NCBI GenBank assembly: GCA_051252455.1
Contig: JBPOFM010000008.1
Coordinates: 1-64,000 of the forward strand
From: JBPOFM01 sp051252455
GTDB lineage: Bacteria > Bacteroidota > Bacteroidia > Flavobacteriales > Flavobacteriaceae
Length of the DNA stretch: 64,000 nt
Reading direction: 5' to 3'
This document shows, in pieces, positions 33,716-43,021 of the stretch (position 1 is the stretch's first letter; every line of letters begins with the position of its first letter). The notes beneath the pieces are model-generated. The model was given only the letters and a program-made list of their open reading frames with translations. It was not told the origin of the DNA and did no database searches. The translations under genes and the position numbers were made by a program.

Positions 33716-33780
33716 TAGTAAAAAGATTAAAACAGTTATAAATAAGATTCCCACTTCTGTGGGAATGAAAATAAATTTTC

Positions 33781-34743
33781 ATGAAAGTATTAGCAAATGA
33801 TGGTGTTTCAAAAAGTGGACAAGACGCACTTACGGAAGCAGGTTTTGAAGTCATCACAACAACAGTAGCGCAAGAGCAATTAAAAAATTATATTAACGAG
33901 CATCACATTGATGTTCTTTTGGTTAGGAGTGCCACAACGGTTCGTCAAGAATTGATTGATGCATGTCCGAGCCTAAAAATCATCGGTCGTGGCGGTGTTG
34001 GTATGGACAATATTGATGTCGATTATGCTCGTAGTAAAGGTTTACACGTGATTAACACACCTGCGGCTTCATCAGAATCGGTTGCAGAATTGGTATTTGC
34101 GCATCTTTTTGGCGGTGTCCGTTTTTTGTATGATGCTAACAGAAATATGCCTTTAGATGGTGATACGAAATTCAATACGCTTAAGAAAAGCTACGCCAAA
34201 GGCCGAGAACTACGTGGTAAAACTTTAGGAATCATAGGTTTTGGACGTATTGGACGTGAAGTGGCAAGAATCGCATTAGGCGTTGGAATGAAAGTGATTG
34301 CAAGTGATAAATTTGTTGGGAAAGCAACTATAAAAGTGGATTTTTACAATGGTCAATTCATTAATGTAGAAATTGAAACCCAGCCCATGAAAGAATTATT
34401 ACAACAGTCAGATTTTATTTCCTTACATGTTCCTGCACAGAAGGAATTTGTCATCGACAAAAAACAATTTGATTTGATGAAAGATGGTGTGGGAATCATC
34501 AACGCAGCGCGTGGTGGCATCATCAACGAAGTGGAATTGATAAGTGCTTTGAAAAGTGGTAAAGTTGCGTTCGCAGGATTGGATACATTTGACAACGAAC
34601 CGACACCTGCTGTACAAGTGCTTATGGATCCAAAAATTTCTTTAACACCACATATTGGAGCAGCTACCAATGAAGCTCAAGATCGTATTGGAACCGAATT
34701 AGCTTCACAAATCATAAGTATTCTAAAGACGGAACAGTCCTAA
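33781..34743 (+). CDS. serA: D-3-phosphoglycerate dehydrogenase (SerA-like)
   Basis: A 320-residue D-2-hydroxyacid dehydrogenase. The first step of serine synthesis, oxidation of 3-phosphoglycerate, is assigned by position next to serC. The NAD fold shows GFGRIGREVARIALGVG; substrate and catalytic residues are in RSATTVRQELID, INAARGGIINEVEL, LDTFDNEP and LTPHIGAATNEAQ. It lacks a C-terminal ACT domain, so serine feedback by that route is not expected. An insert TIKVDFYNGQFINVEIETQ (about 180-200) is present. A strong terminator follows. Confidence 0.9.
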   Translation: MKVLANDGVSKSGQDALTEAGFEVITTTVAQEQLKNYINEHHIDVLLVRSATTVRQELIDACPSLKIIGRGGVGMDNIDVDYARSKGLHVINTPAASSESVAELVFAHLFGGVRFLYDANRNMPLDGDTKFNTLKKSYAKGRELRGKTLGIIGFGRIGREVARIALGVGMKVIASDKFVGKATIKVDFYNGQFINVEIETQPMKELLQQSDFISLHVPAQKEFVIDKKQFDLMKDGVGIINAARGGIINEVELISALKSGKVAFAGLDTFDNEPTPAVQVLMDPKISLTPHIGAATNEAQDRIGTELASQIISILKTEQS

Positions 34744-34764
34744 AAGTTATCAACATTCATACAT

Positions 34765-34797
34765 AAAAACCTATAACTCCCTTTGTTATAGGTTTTT
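34765..34797 (+). terminator. Terminator after serA
   Basis: AAAAACCTATAAC (34765-34777) pairs with GTTATAGGTTTTT (34785-34797), followed by T's. Confidence 0.92.
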
Positions 34798-34836
34798 TTT
34801 TATATTTTACGAGTTCAACATAAAAACCAATTAGAG

Positions 34837-35478
34837 ATGTCCGGAATTTTAGATTTATTAAACAGCCCAATGGGCAAGTCCATTGTGAGCGGCGTTGCTG
34901 GTCAAACCAACCAACCAGAAAGCAAAACTCAAGATGTATTAATGATGGCCATGCCCGTATTAATGCAAGCCATGCGGCGTAATGCGTCCACACCCCAAGG
35001 TGCAGATGGTTTGTTAGGCGCATTAAAAGGAGGCAATCATAGTGGAACTATCCTTGACAACCTTGGAGGTTTGTTTAGTGGTGGAGTCGATTCCAATGTC
35101 ATGGAAGATGGCAGTAAAATTTTGGGACATGTATTGGGCAATAAGCAATCTAATGTTCAAAATGCCTTAAGCCAAAAATCTGGAATGGATTCTGATACTA
35201 TTGCACAAATATTAAAAGTAGCTGCACCAATTCTGATGGGTGTGCTTGGAAGTCAAGCGAAACAACAAAATGTAAGCGATAAGAGTGGTTTAGAAGGAAT
35301 GCTGGGAGGACTTTTAAAAGGTAATGATCCTAAAAATGAGCAAAGCTTTTTAGAATCCATCCTTGATGCAGATGGCGACGGAAGTATTATAGATGATGTA
35401 GCAGGCATGGTGCTTGGAGGTGATAAAAAGAAGGGTGGCCTTGGCGGTATGCTAGGTGGTCTTTTTGGTGGTAAATAG
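34837..35478 (+). CDS. DUF937 family protein
   Basis: A 213-residue Gly- and Met-rich protein. The N-terminus (MSGILDLLNSPMGKSIVSGVAGQ) and blocks LGHVLGNKQSNVQNALSQKSGMDSDTIAQILKVAAPILMGVL match DUF937, a family of low-complexity proteins present in many bacteria; its function is not established. The C-terminus repeats GGLGGMLGGLFGG and includes DADGDGSIIDD, a calcium-type loop. No signal peptide is seen. It stands alone after the serA terminator. Confidence 0.9.
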   Translation: MSGILDLLNSPMGKSIVSGVAGQTNQPESKTQDVLMMAMPVLMQAMRRNASTPQGADGLLGALKGGNHSGTILDNLGGLFSGGVDSNVMEDGSKILGHVLGNKQSNVQNALSQKSGMDSDTIAQILKVAAPILMGVLGSQAKQQNVSDKSGLEGMLGGLLKGNDPKNEQSFLESILDADGDGSIIDDVAGMVLGGDKKKGGLGGMLGGLFGGK

Positions 35479-35677
35479 TTTTCATTTAACTCAACCACTA
35501 TCCACCTTCACTCGATAAGAGTAAGCAATCACTCAATATAGATAGCTCATAAAAGTCAAAATAAATACATTTGATATTGAAATCAAGTTTTTGTTTTGGC
35601 TTTTACTTTTATATGCATTAAGAGGTTAGTTTGATAGCATCACTTTTTTTCGTAACTTTTAAAAAAAAGAACCGTTT

Positions 35678-36133
35678 ATGAAATCCTCACTTTATTTATT
35701 ATTTGCCTTAATAATTTTAGTTGGTTGCAATGCTAACAGATCCACAACTGCGCAATCCACAGCTGGAGACTCAACAAATATTTTAGATGCCGTCCATAAG
35801 GAGCAAGATACCGTGCGTATCACCAATGACGATATTGAATACGAAATCATCATCATCGAACCTGGTTTCAACTTTTGGTTGGCTAGTACTGCAAGACCCG
35901 AAGGCTACTATTCGCAAGAATATATGGAGAGTAGAAATAGACAATATGTTACTGAATGGAATATCCGTGTTTTACAACCCCAACGTTTCAGTCCTCAACT
36001 CTATGAAATGCGAATTGACTATGACTATGGAGTTGATTATGGCTACGAAGTCAATTACAAGCTATACAATTATTTCATTTATTTCCAATTGACCTATAAC
36101 CAAAGATTGGCTGGGTACGTTCCACGTATTTGA
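35678..36133 (+). CDS. DUF6146 family lipoprotein
   Basis: A 151-residue lipoprotein with lipobox LVGC (Cys16). The mature domain contains IEYEIIIIEPGFNFWLASTARPEGYYSQEYMESRN and a Tyr-rich C-terminus (DYDYGVDYGYEVNYKLYNYFIYFQLTY), matching DUF6146, found in Bacteroidetes with unknown role. It is followed after a 26-bp gap, filled by a palindrome, by a membrane protein gene. Confidence 0.87.
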   Translation: MKSSLYLLFALIILVGCNANRSTTAQSTAGDSTNILDAVHKEQDTVRITNDDIEYEIIIIEPGFNFWLASTARPEGYYSQEYMESRNRQYVTEWNIRVLQPQRFSPQLYEMRIDYDYGVDYGYEVNYKLYNYFIYFQLTYNQRLAGYVPRI

Positions 36134-36159
36134 AGTATATTTGCAGCGCAAAATATACT
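36134..36159 (+). promoter_or_regulatory. Palindrome with -7 element, candidate operator
   Basis: AGTATATTTGC (36134-36144) and GCAAAATATACT (36148-36159) form an inverted repeat broken by one extra A/T pair and a 3-nt centre. It fills the whole gap between the DUF6146 stop and the next ATG and includes TATATTTG (36136-36143). A repressor site over an internal promoter is plausible; a metal regulator would fit the downstream His-rich genes. Confidence 0.5.
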
Positions 36160-36654
36160 ATGAACAATTTCAAAAAACGTTGGGAGATTCAGCATAATTG
36201 GCAATTGCTATTTCCAATTCTTGGTGTTATAGGGTTGATATATGCGTCTTATATAGTGACAAATCTGTTGCTCAAGAATGCGCACTTTGCACTGTTCCTT
36301 GCGTTGGCCGTCCTCTTATTTTTCATTCTCTTAAAGTTCACCCTATTTATTTTTAAAAAACTGGAAAACAAGTGGATCGTCACCTATCGTTGGGAAATGA
36401 TTCGGATTTTCATTGTTTTTGCCGTAACGGGTTCTTCATCCATGTTCGTGAGTAGACCCATCATGATGTATTTGGGAATTACTAAAGAAAACTTAAACCT
36501 TGTTGTGTTCTGGATTTTATATGGTATCATTGGGCTAATTTTTTACCAAATCCTATTGGTGTCCTTCGGATGGCTTTTTGGTCAGTTCCAGTTTTTCTGG
36601 GAGTTTGAAAAGAAAATGCTGAAAAAAATGGGATTTAAACGATTTATAGATTAA
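36160..36654 (+). CDS. DUF6787-like membrane protein
   Basis: A 164-residue protein. The ATG giving MNNFKKRWEIQHNWQLLFPILG is chosen; a longer TTG reading would overlap the previous stop. About four hydrophobic helices (18-37, 43-66, 88-110, 118-140) are followed by a basic C-terminus. The pattern KKRWEIQHNWQLLFP...IRIFIVFAVTGSSSMFVSRP fits DUF6787, a flavobacterial-type membrane family without known function. Its TAA directly abuts the ATG of the next gene, so the three genes to 39309 look co-transcribed. Confidence 0.82.
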   Translation: MNNFKKRWEIQHNWQLLFPILGVIGLIYASYIVTNLLLKNAHFALFLALAVLLFFILLKFTLFIFKKLENKWIVTYRWEMIRIFIVFAVTGSSSMFVSRPIMMYLGITKENLNLVVFWILYGIIGLIFYQILLVSFGWLFGQFQFFWEFEKKMLKKMGFKRFID

Positions 36655-36987
36655 ATGTTAGGCCTAACACAAAAGAAGACTTTCAAGATTGCAACGCTTA
36701 TGGTAGCGATTGCCTTATTGGTGCCTTCTGCTGTAACGTTTTCTCACATCTTCAGCCATCATCACCACGAAATCTGCAATGGAGAGCCGCAAACGCACAT
36801 CCATAAATCTGATATTGATTGTGATTTTTACAAGTTCAAATTAAGCGCTTCCTACACCATACCGTCTATTTCCTACGAGTTTATTCCAGTTGAAGACAAT
36901 CATGCAATCAACCAAACAGTCTATGCATTTTTAAGCGAATATCAGCGGTTACACTTTTCTCTTCGAGGGCCTCCTCAACTGATTTAA
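36655..36987 (+). CDS. Small His-rich exported or membrane protein
   Basis: A 110-residue protein. A hydrophobic segment at 11-30 is followed by FSHIFSHHHHEICNGEPQTHIHKSDIDC, which holds many His, Cys and Asp residues suited to metal binding. The remainder is a short soluble domain. It starts immediately after the TAA of the membrane protein and is 63 bp before the His-rich TonB receptor. Small proteins like this commonly precede metal-related TonB receptors in flavobacteria; a periplasmic metal-handling role is inference. Confidence 0.72.
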   Translation: MLGLTQKKTFKIATLMVAIALLVPSAVTFSHIFSHHHHEICNGEPQTHIHKSDIDCDFYKFKLSASYTIPSISYEFIPVEDNHAINQTVYAFLSEYQRLHFSLRGPPQLI

Positions 36988-37050
36988 TAATATTTATTCT
37001 GGAAGTCTTTCAGAAACCACAATTATTAAATTAATTTAAAAATCATCTAC

Positions 37051-39309
37051 ATGAAATTATTTTTCAATGTATTGCTGCTATTGGCGATACCTTCATTATA
37101 TGCACAAAACCCCTTAACGGGAACCATTATTGACAAAAGCACAAGCGAACCTATCGTATTTGCAAATGTCTATTTACCACAACTTGAAAAAGGCGGAACT
37201 ACTGACGAGACCGGTCAATTCAACCTTAATAATATTCCAAGCGGAACCTACAAAATGGTCATTTCCATTATTGGTTACGAAACGCTATCTCAAAATGTAG
37301 CCATCCCTACAAGTGCGCCATTAACAATTTCACTCAACCCTTCCGCCATTGAAATGGAAGAAGTCATAGTGTCAACACCATTCCATAAACTTCAAAGTGA
37401 GAATGTGATGAAAGTGGAACGCGAAAGCGTCGCTGATCTCAAATCGCGTGGCTCTGTGACACTGACGGACGGTATCTCCAATATTGCAGGTGTTGAGACG
37501 GTCACTACGGGATTGAGCATTGGTAAACCTGTCATTAGAGGTTTAAGTTCTAATCGTGTGTTGGTTTACACTCAGGGTGTTCGACTTGAAAATCAACAAT
37601 TTGGGGACGAACATGGACTTGGACTCAACGATTCTGGAGTGGAAAGTGTGGAAGTCATCAAAGGCCCTGCTTCCCTACTCTATGGTAGCGATGCGCTTGG
37701 TGGAGTGCTCTACATCAATCCCGAGAAGTTTGCAGATGAGCATACTTCTAAAGCAGATTTTGGTGGCAATTATTACACCAATACCCAAGGATACAACACG
37801 AATGCCGGATTCAAATCGTCTGGTGACAAATTTAAATTCATCTTTAGAGGAAGTTTAACCGAGCATTCAGATTATGAAACGAAAGACTACCGTGTAACAA
37901 ATACGCGCTTTAGAGAACAGGATTTCAAAACAGGCATCGGCTATCAGAATAACAGATTCAAAACAGAGTTACGCTATAATATTAATAATTCAAAATTGGG
38001 AATCCCAGAAGAAGTGGGCGAACAATCCACTGCCAGAACGCCTTTGTTACCGTATCAAGAAATCACTAATCATGTATTGAGTTCCAAATCAACTGTGTTT
38101 TTGGAGAATTCAAGTTTTGATATTAGTGTAGGCTTATTGTACAACGACCGGAAGGAATTTGAAGATCATCACCATCATGAAACGCATGAAGAGGACGAAG
38201 ATCATGATGAACACGACGAGCATAATGAGCACGAAGACCATGACGACCATGAAGATGAAGCCATGGAAGCGGCCTTGCAAATGAAGTTGAAGACTATCAA
38301 TTATGATGTCAAATATAATTTACCAAAAATGGGTAAATTTGAAACCATTGTAGGTGTACAAGGCATGAGTCAATCAAATTCCAATTATGGTGAAGAACAA
38401 TTGATTCCAGATGCCACTACAAATGACATAGGTGTGTTAGCAACATCTCACATTCATTTTGAAACTGTTGACATCCAACTTGGAGCGCGTTTTGACAATC
38501 GAAATATTGAAGTGGTGGATGGCATCTCTCGCCAATTCAATAGTTTTAATGGTGCTGCTGGTGTCAAAACGGACATTGCAAAAGGAATAACTGCTCGTTT
38601 GAATTTAGCAACTGGATTTAGAGCACCCAACTTGGCTGAATTAACATCAGATGGCACTCATGAAGGTACCAACCGTTATGAAATCGGTAATGCGGACTTG
38701 ACAAATGAGCAAAACTTTCAGGCGGATTTAAACTTGGAATATGGCAATGAGCATTTCGAATTGTTTGTCAATGGTTTTTACAATCTCATTCAAAATTATA
38801 TCTATATTTCTCCAAATGGCGAGTTCATAGACGCTACTCCTGTCTACGATTATTTACAAAATGATGCTCGTTTATATGGTGGCGAAATCGGTTTTCACCT
38901 GCATCCGCATCCTTTGGATTGGTTACACTTGGAGAGCAGTTTCGAAACCGTCACCGGACAACAAGATGATGATTCCTATTTGCCATTAATTCCTGCAAAC
39001 ACCTTGAATAATACGTTAAGAGTAGAGCTCAATGGTAAATGGTTCGAACGAGGTTATGCATTTGTGACACTCAAATCAACCTTCGAGCAGAACAACGTCG
39101 ACCAATTTGAAACGACCACTCCTGGTTACGATTTATTAAGTGCAGGATTTGGTGGCAAAGTAAAATTGTTTAAAAATGAGTTGGCAATTTCTGTTTCGGG
39201 GACAAATTTGACCGATAAACAATACATCAATCACCTCTCAAGATTAAAACCTGATGGTATTTTCAACATTGGGCGTAATTTCAATCTTGGATTGACCTAT
39301 TTTCTATAA
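37051..39309 (+). CDS. TonB-dependent receptor with His-rich loop (metal uptake?)
   Basis: A 752-residue outer-membrane receptor. A signal peptide (1-19), a carboxypeptidase-D-like domain (about 22-100), a plug with VIRGLSSNRVLVYTQGVRLENQQ and VEVIKGPASLLYGSDALGGV, and a C-terminal barrel ending in FNLGLTYFL are all seen. An extracellular loop at about residues 370-405 is packed with His, Glu and Asp (HHHHETHEEDEDHDEHDEH and on), as in zinc receptors such as ZnuD. Uptake of zinc or a similar metal is a reasonable inference. It is the last gene of the operon begun at 35678 or 36160 and is followed by a bidirectional terminator. Confidence 0.92.
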   Translation: MKLFFNVLLLLAIPSLYAQNPLTGTIIDKSTSEPIVFANVYLPQLEKGGTTDETGQFNLNNIPSGTYKMVISIIGYETLSQNVAIPTSAPLTISLNPSAIEMEEVIVSTPFHKLQSENVMKVERESVADLKSRGSVTLTDGISNIAGVETVTTGLSIGKPVIRGLSSNRVLVYTQGVRLENQQFGDEHGLGLNDSGVESVEVIKGPASLLYGSDALGGVLYINPEKFADEHTSKADFGGNYYTNTQGYNTNAGFKSSGDKFKFIFRGSLTEHSDYETKDYRVTNTRFREQDFKTGIGYQNNRFKTELRYNINNSKLGIPEEVGEQSTARTPLLPYQEITNHVLSSKSTVFLENSSFDISVGLLYNDRKEFEDHHHHETHEEDEDHDEHDEHNEHEDHDDHEDEAMEAALQMKLKTINYDVKYNLPKMGKFETIVGVQGMSQSNSNYGEEQLIPDATTNDIGVLATSHIHFETVDIQLGARFDNRNIEVVDGISRQFNSFNGAAGVKTDIAKGITARLNLATGFRAPNLAELTSDGTHEGTNRYEIGNADLTNEQNFQADLNLEYGNEHFELFVNGFYNLIQNYIYISPNGEFIDATPVYDYLQNDARLYGGEIGFHLHPHPLDWLHLESSFETVTGQQDDDSYLPLIPANTLNNTLRVELNGKWFERGYAFVTLKSTFEQNNVDQFETTTPGYDLLSAGFGGKVKLFKNELAISVSGTNLTDKQYINHLSRLKPDGIFNIGRNFNLGLTYFL

Positions 39310-39321
39310 TTGAACCAATAC

Positions 39322-39363
39322 AAAAGAGCCAAGAATCAATATAACCTGATTCTTGGCTCTTTT
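39322..39363. terminator. Bidirectional terminator
   Basis: AAAAGAGCCAAGAATCA (39322-39338) pairs with TGATTCTTGGCTCTTTT (39347-39363) between the TonB receptor and the convergent small membrane protein gene. Confidence 0.95.
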
Positions 39364-39389
39364 ATCTCTTATTTTAAGTCTCTCAAAAA

Positions 39390-39662
39390 TTACTTCACCT
39401 CAATTAGTTTTTCCTCTTTCTGAAACACATAGGTAATAAACCACATGATGGTAAAGGATGGAATAAAATCCAGTCCTGGCAAAATTTCTTCTATAAAAGA
39501 AAATACACCTGCAACTTTTCCTTTTCGTCCGCTGTACATTTTAGTCATCACATAGGCCGAAACTGGCGCCCAAATGATGTCTATAAATGTAATCATACCG
39601 ATGACATCCAGAATGATGCTCAATATGAGTTTTTTATTTTTACTTAAATTTTCTAATTTCAT
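39390..39662 (-). CDS. Small two-TM membrane protein
   Basis: A 90-residue protein with hydrophobic segments at about 11-32 and 62-82, a KNKKLILSI start region and a charged tail. The loop between (TKMYSGRKGKVAGVFSFIEEILPGLDFIP) is conserved-looking. I do not know a named family. It lies 45 bp downstream of the folE gene on the same strand and may be co-transcribed with it. Confidence 0.75.
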   Translation of the reverse strand: MKLENLSKNKKLILSIILDVIGMITFIDIIWAPVSAYVMTKMYSGRKGKVAGVFSFIEEILPGLDFIPSFTIMWFITYVFQKEEKLIEVK

Positions 39663-39706
39663 TTGTGATTGTTTATCATTATAATAACAAGAAACATACC
39701 AAATTT

Positions 39707-40303
39707 TTAAGAGAACCTAGTACTGATCAACTTCAAAAACTCATTCCGCGTTTCAATCTTTTCAAATTGCCCTCTAAAGCCGGAAGTGGTTGTGACCGAA
39801 TTCTGTTTTTGCACACCACGCATCATCATACACATATGCGACGCTTCAATAACGACGGCCACTCCCTGTGGTTTCAGCGTGTCATTGATACAATCCAAGA
39901 TTTGCTCTGTCAGACGCTCCTGAACTTGCAAACGACGTGCAAAGACATCCACAATTCGAGGCAATTTGCTCAACCCGACAATGTGTCCGTTTGGAATGTA
40001 TGCAATGTGTGCCTTTCCGAAAAATGGTAAAATGTGATGTTCACAGAGCGAATACACCTCTATATCCTTTACAATAACCATTTCATTATAAGATTCTTCA
40101 AACATGGCACTTTTAAGAATTTCAGCAGCATCTTGATTATAACCTTGGGTCAAAAATTGCATCGCTTTTGAAGCACGCTCTGGAGTTTTCAACAAACCAT
40201 CGCGAGTCACGTCTTCACCCAAATCTTCTATTATACTTTGGTATTTCGATTTTATTTCTTCTGTAACTTCGGAATTATACTCCTCAAAAAATTCGTACGG
40301 CAT
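39707..40303 (-). CDS. folE: GTP cyclohydrolase I
   Basis: A 198-residue enzyme making dihydroneopterin triphosphate from GTP for folate and pterin synthesis. The start is the ATG giving MPYEFFEEYN. Zinc ligands are visible in VYSLCEHHILPFFGKAH and SHMCMMMRGVQKQNS; substrate-binding text GLSKLPRIVDVFARRLQVQERLTEQI is intact. Length is typical. A longer reading to 40381 adds an unconserved N-terminus. Confidence 0.96.
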   Translation of the reverse strand: MPYEFFEEYNSEVTEEIKSKYQSIIEDLGEDVTRDGLLKTPERASKAMQFLTQGYNQDAAEILKSAMFEESYNEMVIVKDIEVYSLCEHHILPFFGKAHIAYIPNGHIVGLSKLPRIVDVFARRLQVQERLTEQILDCINDTLKPQGVAVVIEASHMCMMMRGVQKQNSVTTTSGFRGQFEKIETRNEFLKLISTRFS

Positions 40304-40510
40304 AAGTATAGTTTTATAGAGCAAAATTACACAATAAATTTGAGTCTTCCGTGGCTTCAAATCAATCCTCAATAGTAACAATAATGCATTTTTTTTAACG
40401 TTTGATTATGAAATTCGCAAAGTCGAAACATTAGTTTTGTGTTCCGCAGTGTAACAAACTTAACAATTTGCTGTCTTTATGGATAACAAATTAACTTTCA
40501 ATCAAAAACA

Positions 40511-42982
40511 ATGACATTTCGCTTCACTCTTTTATTCATTTCTGTGTTTAGTATCTCATCAATTCTGGCGCAAGAAAAAAAAGTGCTTCAAATAGAACGT
40601 ACCGAAACCCCTCCAAAAATAGATGGTGTATTAGATGACGCTGTTTGGCAAACGGCCATGGAAGCCAAGGATTTTACACAATTCCGTCCTGCAATGGGAA
40701 TTGCTGAATCACCCGGAGAACAAACCATCGTTAAAATATCCTATGATAATGAGGCCATTTATATTGCAGCGTATCTCTATGACGACCCAAAACTGATCAT
40801 GAACCAAATGAACACGCGTGATAATTTTGGTCAAAGTGATTTTTTTCTGGTCGTCTTAAATCCTAACAATGATGCGCAGAATGATACTGAATTGGTGGTC
40901 TTCCCTTCCGGAGCGCAGGCGGATGCCATTGCGTCGCCTAGCATTGGTGAAGATTTTGGTTGGAATGCGGTTTGGGACAGTGCCACTAAAATTGTGGAGG
41001 ATGGTTGGATTGTCGAGATGAAAATTCCCTATTCCGCATTACGATTCTCCAATCAGGAAGATCCGACGTGGGGGCTACAGTTTCATCGCCAGTTTCGACG
41101 TACAAGAGCACAATACACATGGAACCCTGTAGATGTCAGCAAGGGAAATATCGGACTTTATCATGGTGAACTTAAAGGCCTAAAAAACATCGAACCTCCT
41201 ACCCGATTGAGTTTTTATCCCTTTGCATCTGGTTTAGTCAACTCATTTGATGGCGAAACCACTGACAACTTCACCCTGGGCTTAGATGTCAAATACGGTC
41301 TTTCCGAAAATTTCACTTTAGATGCAACCTTGATTCCAGATTTCAGCCAAGCAGGTTTTGATAATTTATCCCTCAATCTTGGACCGTTTGAACAAACTTT
41401 TTCCGAGCAACGTCAGTTTTTCACGGAAGGGGTCGATTTATTCAACAAAGGAAATCTCTTTTTTTCTCGTCGAGTTGGTAATCGCCCTACCGGAAGATTA
41501 AATCTGGAAGATAATGACGAAGTATTGGAATCGCCGAACACTGTGAAGGTTTTAAATGCCATTAAAGTATCGGGTCGTACCAAAAAAGGTTTGGGTATTG
41601 GTGTGTTCAATGCCATAACCGAAAAGACCTATGCAAACATTAGACGTACCAATTTGATTTTAACGGACGAAAACGCCCCTTTGGAAACCGTCATCAACGA
41701 CCGTAAAGAACTAGTAGAGCCATTGACCAATTATAACATTCTTGTGCTCGATCAGCAATTCAACCAAAATTCATCCATCAGCCTTGTCAATACCAATGTC
41801 ACAAGAGATGGTCATTTTAGGGATGCCAATGTCACAGCTGTTGTGGCCGACATCACCAACAAACGGAACACCTACAACGTCTTTGGGCAGGCACGTATGA
41901 GCAATCTAAATCTACCAACTGAAACGGAGACAGGATTGAGTACCGATTTTTACATCGGAAAAGTCCATGGCAATTATCGCTACAGTATGGATCACAGTTT
42001 TGCGGATACCAAATTTGATATCAATGATTTAGGCCTTTTGTATAGAAATAATTATAATAATTTGGGCGCCGATGCCTCCTACAGAACCTTTGAGCCTACC
42101 GGAAAGCTGAATAGTTATTATATAGGAACTTATATCAATTACGAACGATTGGCAAATCCAGGTGTCTATACGGGCACTAATTTCGGTGTCAATTTTGATG
42201 CGGCGACCAAAACACTGCACAACTTTGGTGGAAGTATCGCATATTACCCTGGCAAACAATACGATTATTTTGAACCAAGACGTGAAGGTCGATTCTTCAT
42301 TACTGAAGATCGTGGCAATACGAACATTTGGTTGTCTTCCAACTACAACAAAACCTTTGCTTTAGACGCGAATTTAGGTGGCGCCATTACCTTTGAACAG
42401 GATAGAAACACAACCGATTACTGGTTTGGTTTAGAACCACGTGTGCGTTTTAGCGATAAGTTTCTACTGGTCTATGAATTCAATTATAACAAGATCTTTA
42501 AGGACAGAGGCTTTACCACCTTTGCTGATGACGAGATCATTTTCGGTCAACGTGATCAGAAAACAGTCGAAAACAGCCTAGAGGCCACCTACAATTTCAA
42601 TCCTTACCATGCACTCGGTCTTACTTTCAGAAATTATTGGTCAACCGTTGATTATGAAGAAGACTTCTTTACCTTGCAAGACAACGGTCGTCTCACAAGC
42701 GAAACGGGCTATACGGCGGAAGACCTTGAAAGCAATCCCGACATCAATTTCAGTACTTGGAATTTAGATTTGAGTTATTCGTGGCAGTTTGCCCCTGGCA
42801 GTTTTCTGACCGCTTTGTATCGTAATCAACTTCTCAATTTTAGCAGCGAGTCTGCCGAAACGTATAAAGAGAGCTTAAACACCTTGTTTGAGCAACCGAT
42901 TCAGCACACTTTATCAGTACGTGTTCAGTATTATATCGACTATGTAGATGTTAAAAATTTGTTCAGCAAGAAAAACTCATGA
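40511..42982 (+). CDS. DUF5916 protein with carbohydrate-binding-like N-terminus
   Basis: An 823-residue exported protein. Signal peptide (1-19, ending LAQ) then a CBM9-like N-terminal domain (about 30-220; PPKIDGVLDDAVWQ, KISYDNEAIYIAAYLYD, GWIVEMKIPYSALRF). The rest (about 240-823) matches DUF5916 and has the alternating aromatic pattern of an outer-membrane beta-barrel, with NFTLDATLIPDFSQA and FTEGVDLFNKGNLFFSRRVG. The ligand is unknown. Forty bp before the LolD-like gene, but no clear functional tie. Confidence 0.9.
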   Translation: MTFRFTLLFISVFSISSILAQEKKVLQIERTETPPKIDGVLDDAVWQTAMEAKDFTQFRPAMGIAESPGEQTIVKISYDNEAIYIAAYLYDDPKLIMNQMNTRDNFGQSDFFLVVLNPNNDAQNDTELVVFPSGAQADAIASPSIGEDFGWNAVWDSATKIVEDGWIVEMKIPYSALRFSNQEDPTWGLQFHRQFRRTRAQYTWNPVDVSKGNIGLYHGELKGLKNIEPPTRLSFYPFASGLVNSFDGETTDNFTLGLDVKYGLSENFTLDATLIPDFSQAGFDNLSLNLGPFEQTFSEQRQFFTEGVDLFNKGNLFFSRRVGNRPTGRLNLEDNDEVLESPNTVKVLNAIKVSGRTKKGLGIGVFNAITEKTYANIRRTNLILTDENAPLETVINDRKELVEPLTNYNILVLDQQFNQNSSISLVNTNVTRDGHFRDANVTAVVADITNKRNTYNVFGQARMSNLNLPTETETGLSTDFYIGKVHGNYRYSMDHSFADTKFDINDLGLLYRNNYNNLGADASYRTFEPTGKLNSYYIGTYINYERLANPGVYTGTNFGVNFDAATKTLHNFGGSIAYYPGKQYDYFEPRREGRFFITEDRGNTNIWLSSNYNKTFALDANLGGAITFEQDRNTTDYWFGLEPRVRFSDKFLLVYEFNYNKIFKDRGFTTFADDEIIFGQRDQKTVENSLEATYNFNPYHALGLTFRNYWSTVDYEEDFFTLQDNGRLTSETGYTAEDLESNPDINFSTWNLDLSYSWQFAPGSFLTALYRNQLLNFSSESAETYKESLNTLFEQPIQHTLSVRVQYYIDYVDVKNLFSKKNS

Positions 42983-43021
42983 CGCTTGCAATGCACATGA
43001 GAATGTAGTAAGTTTGAGGTT

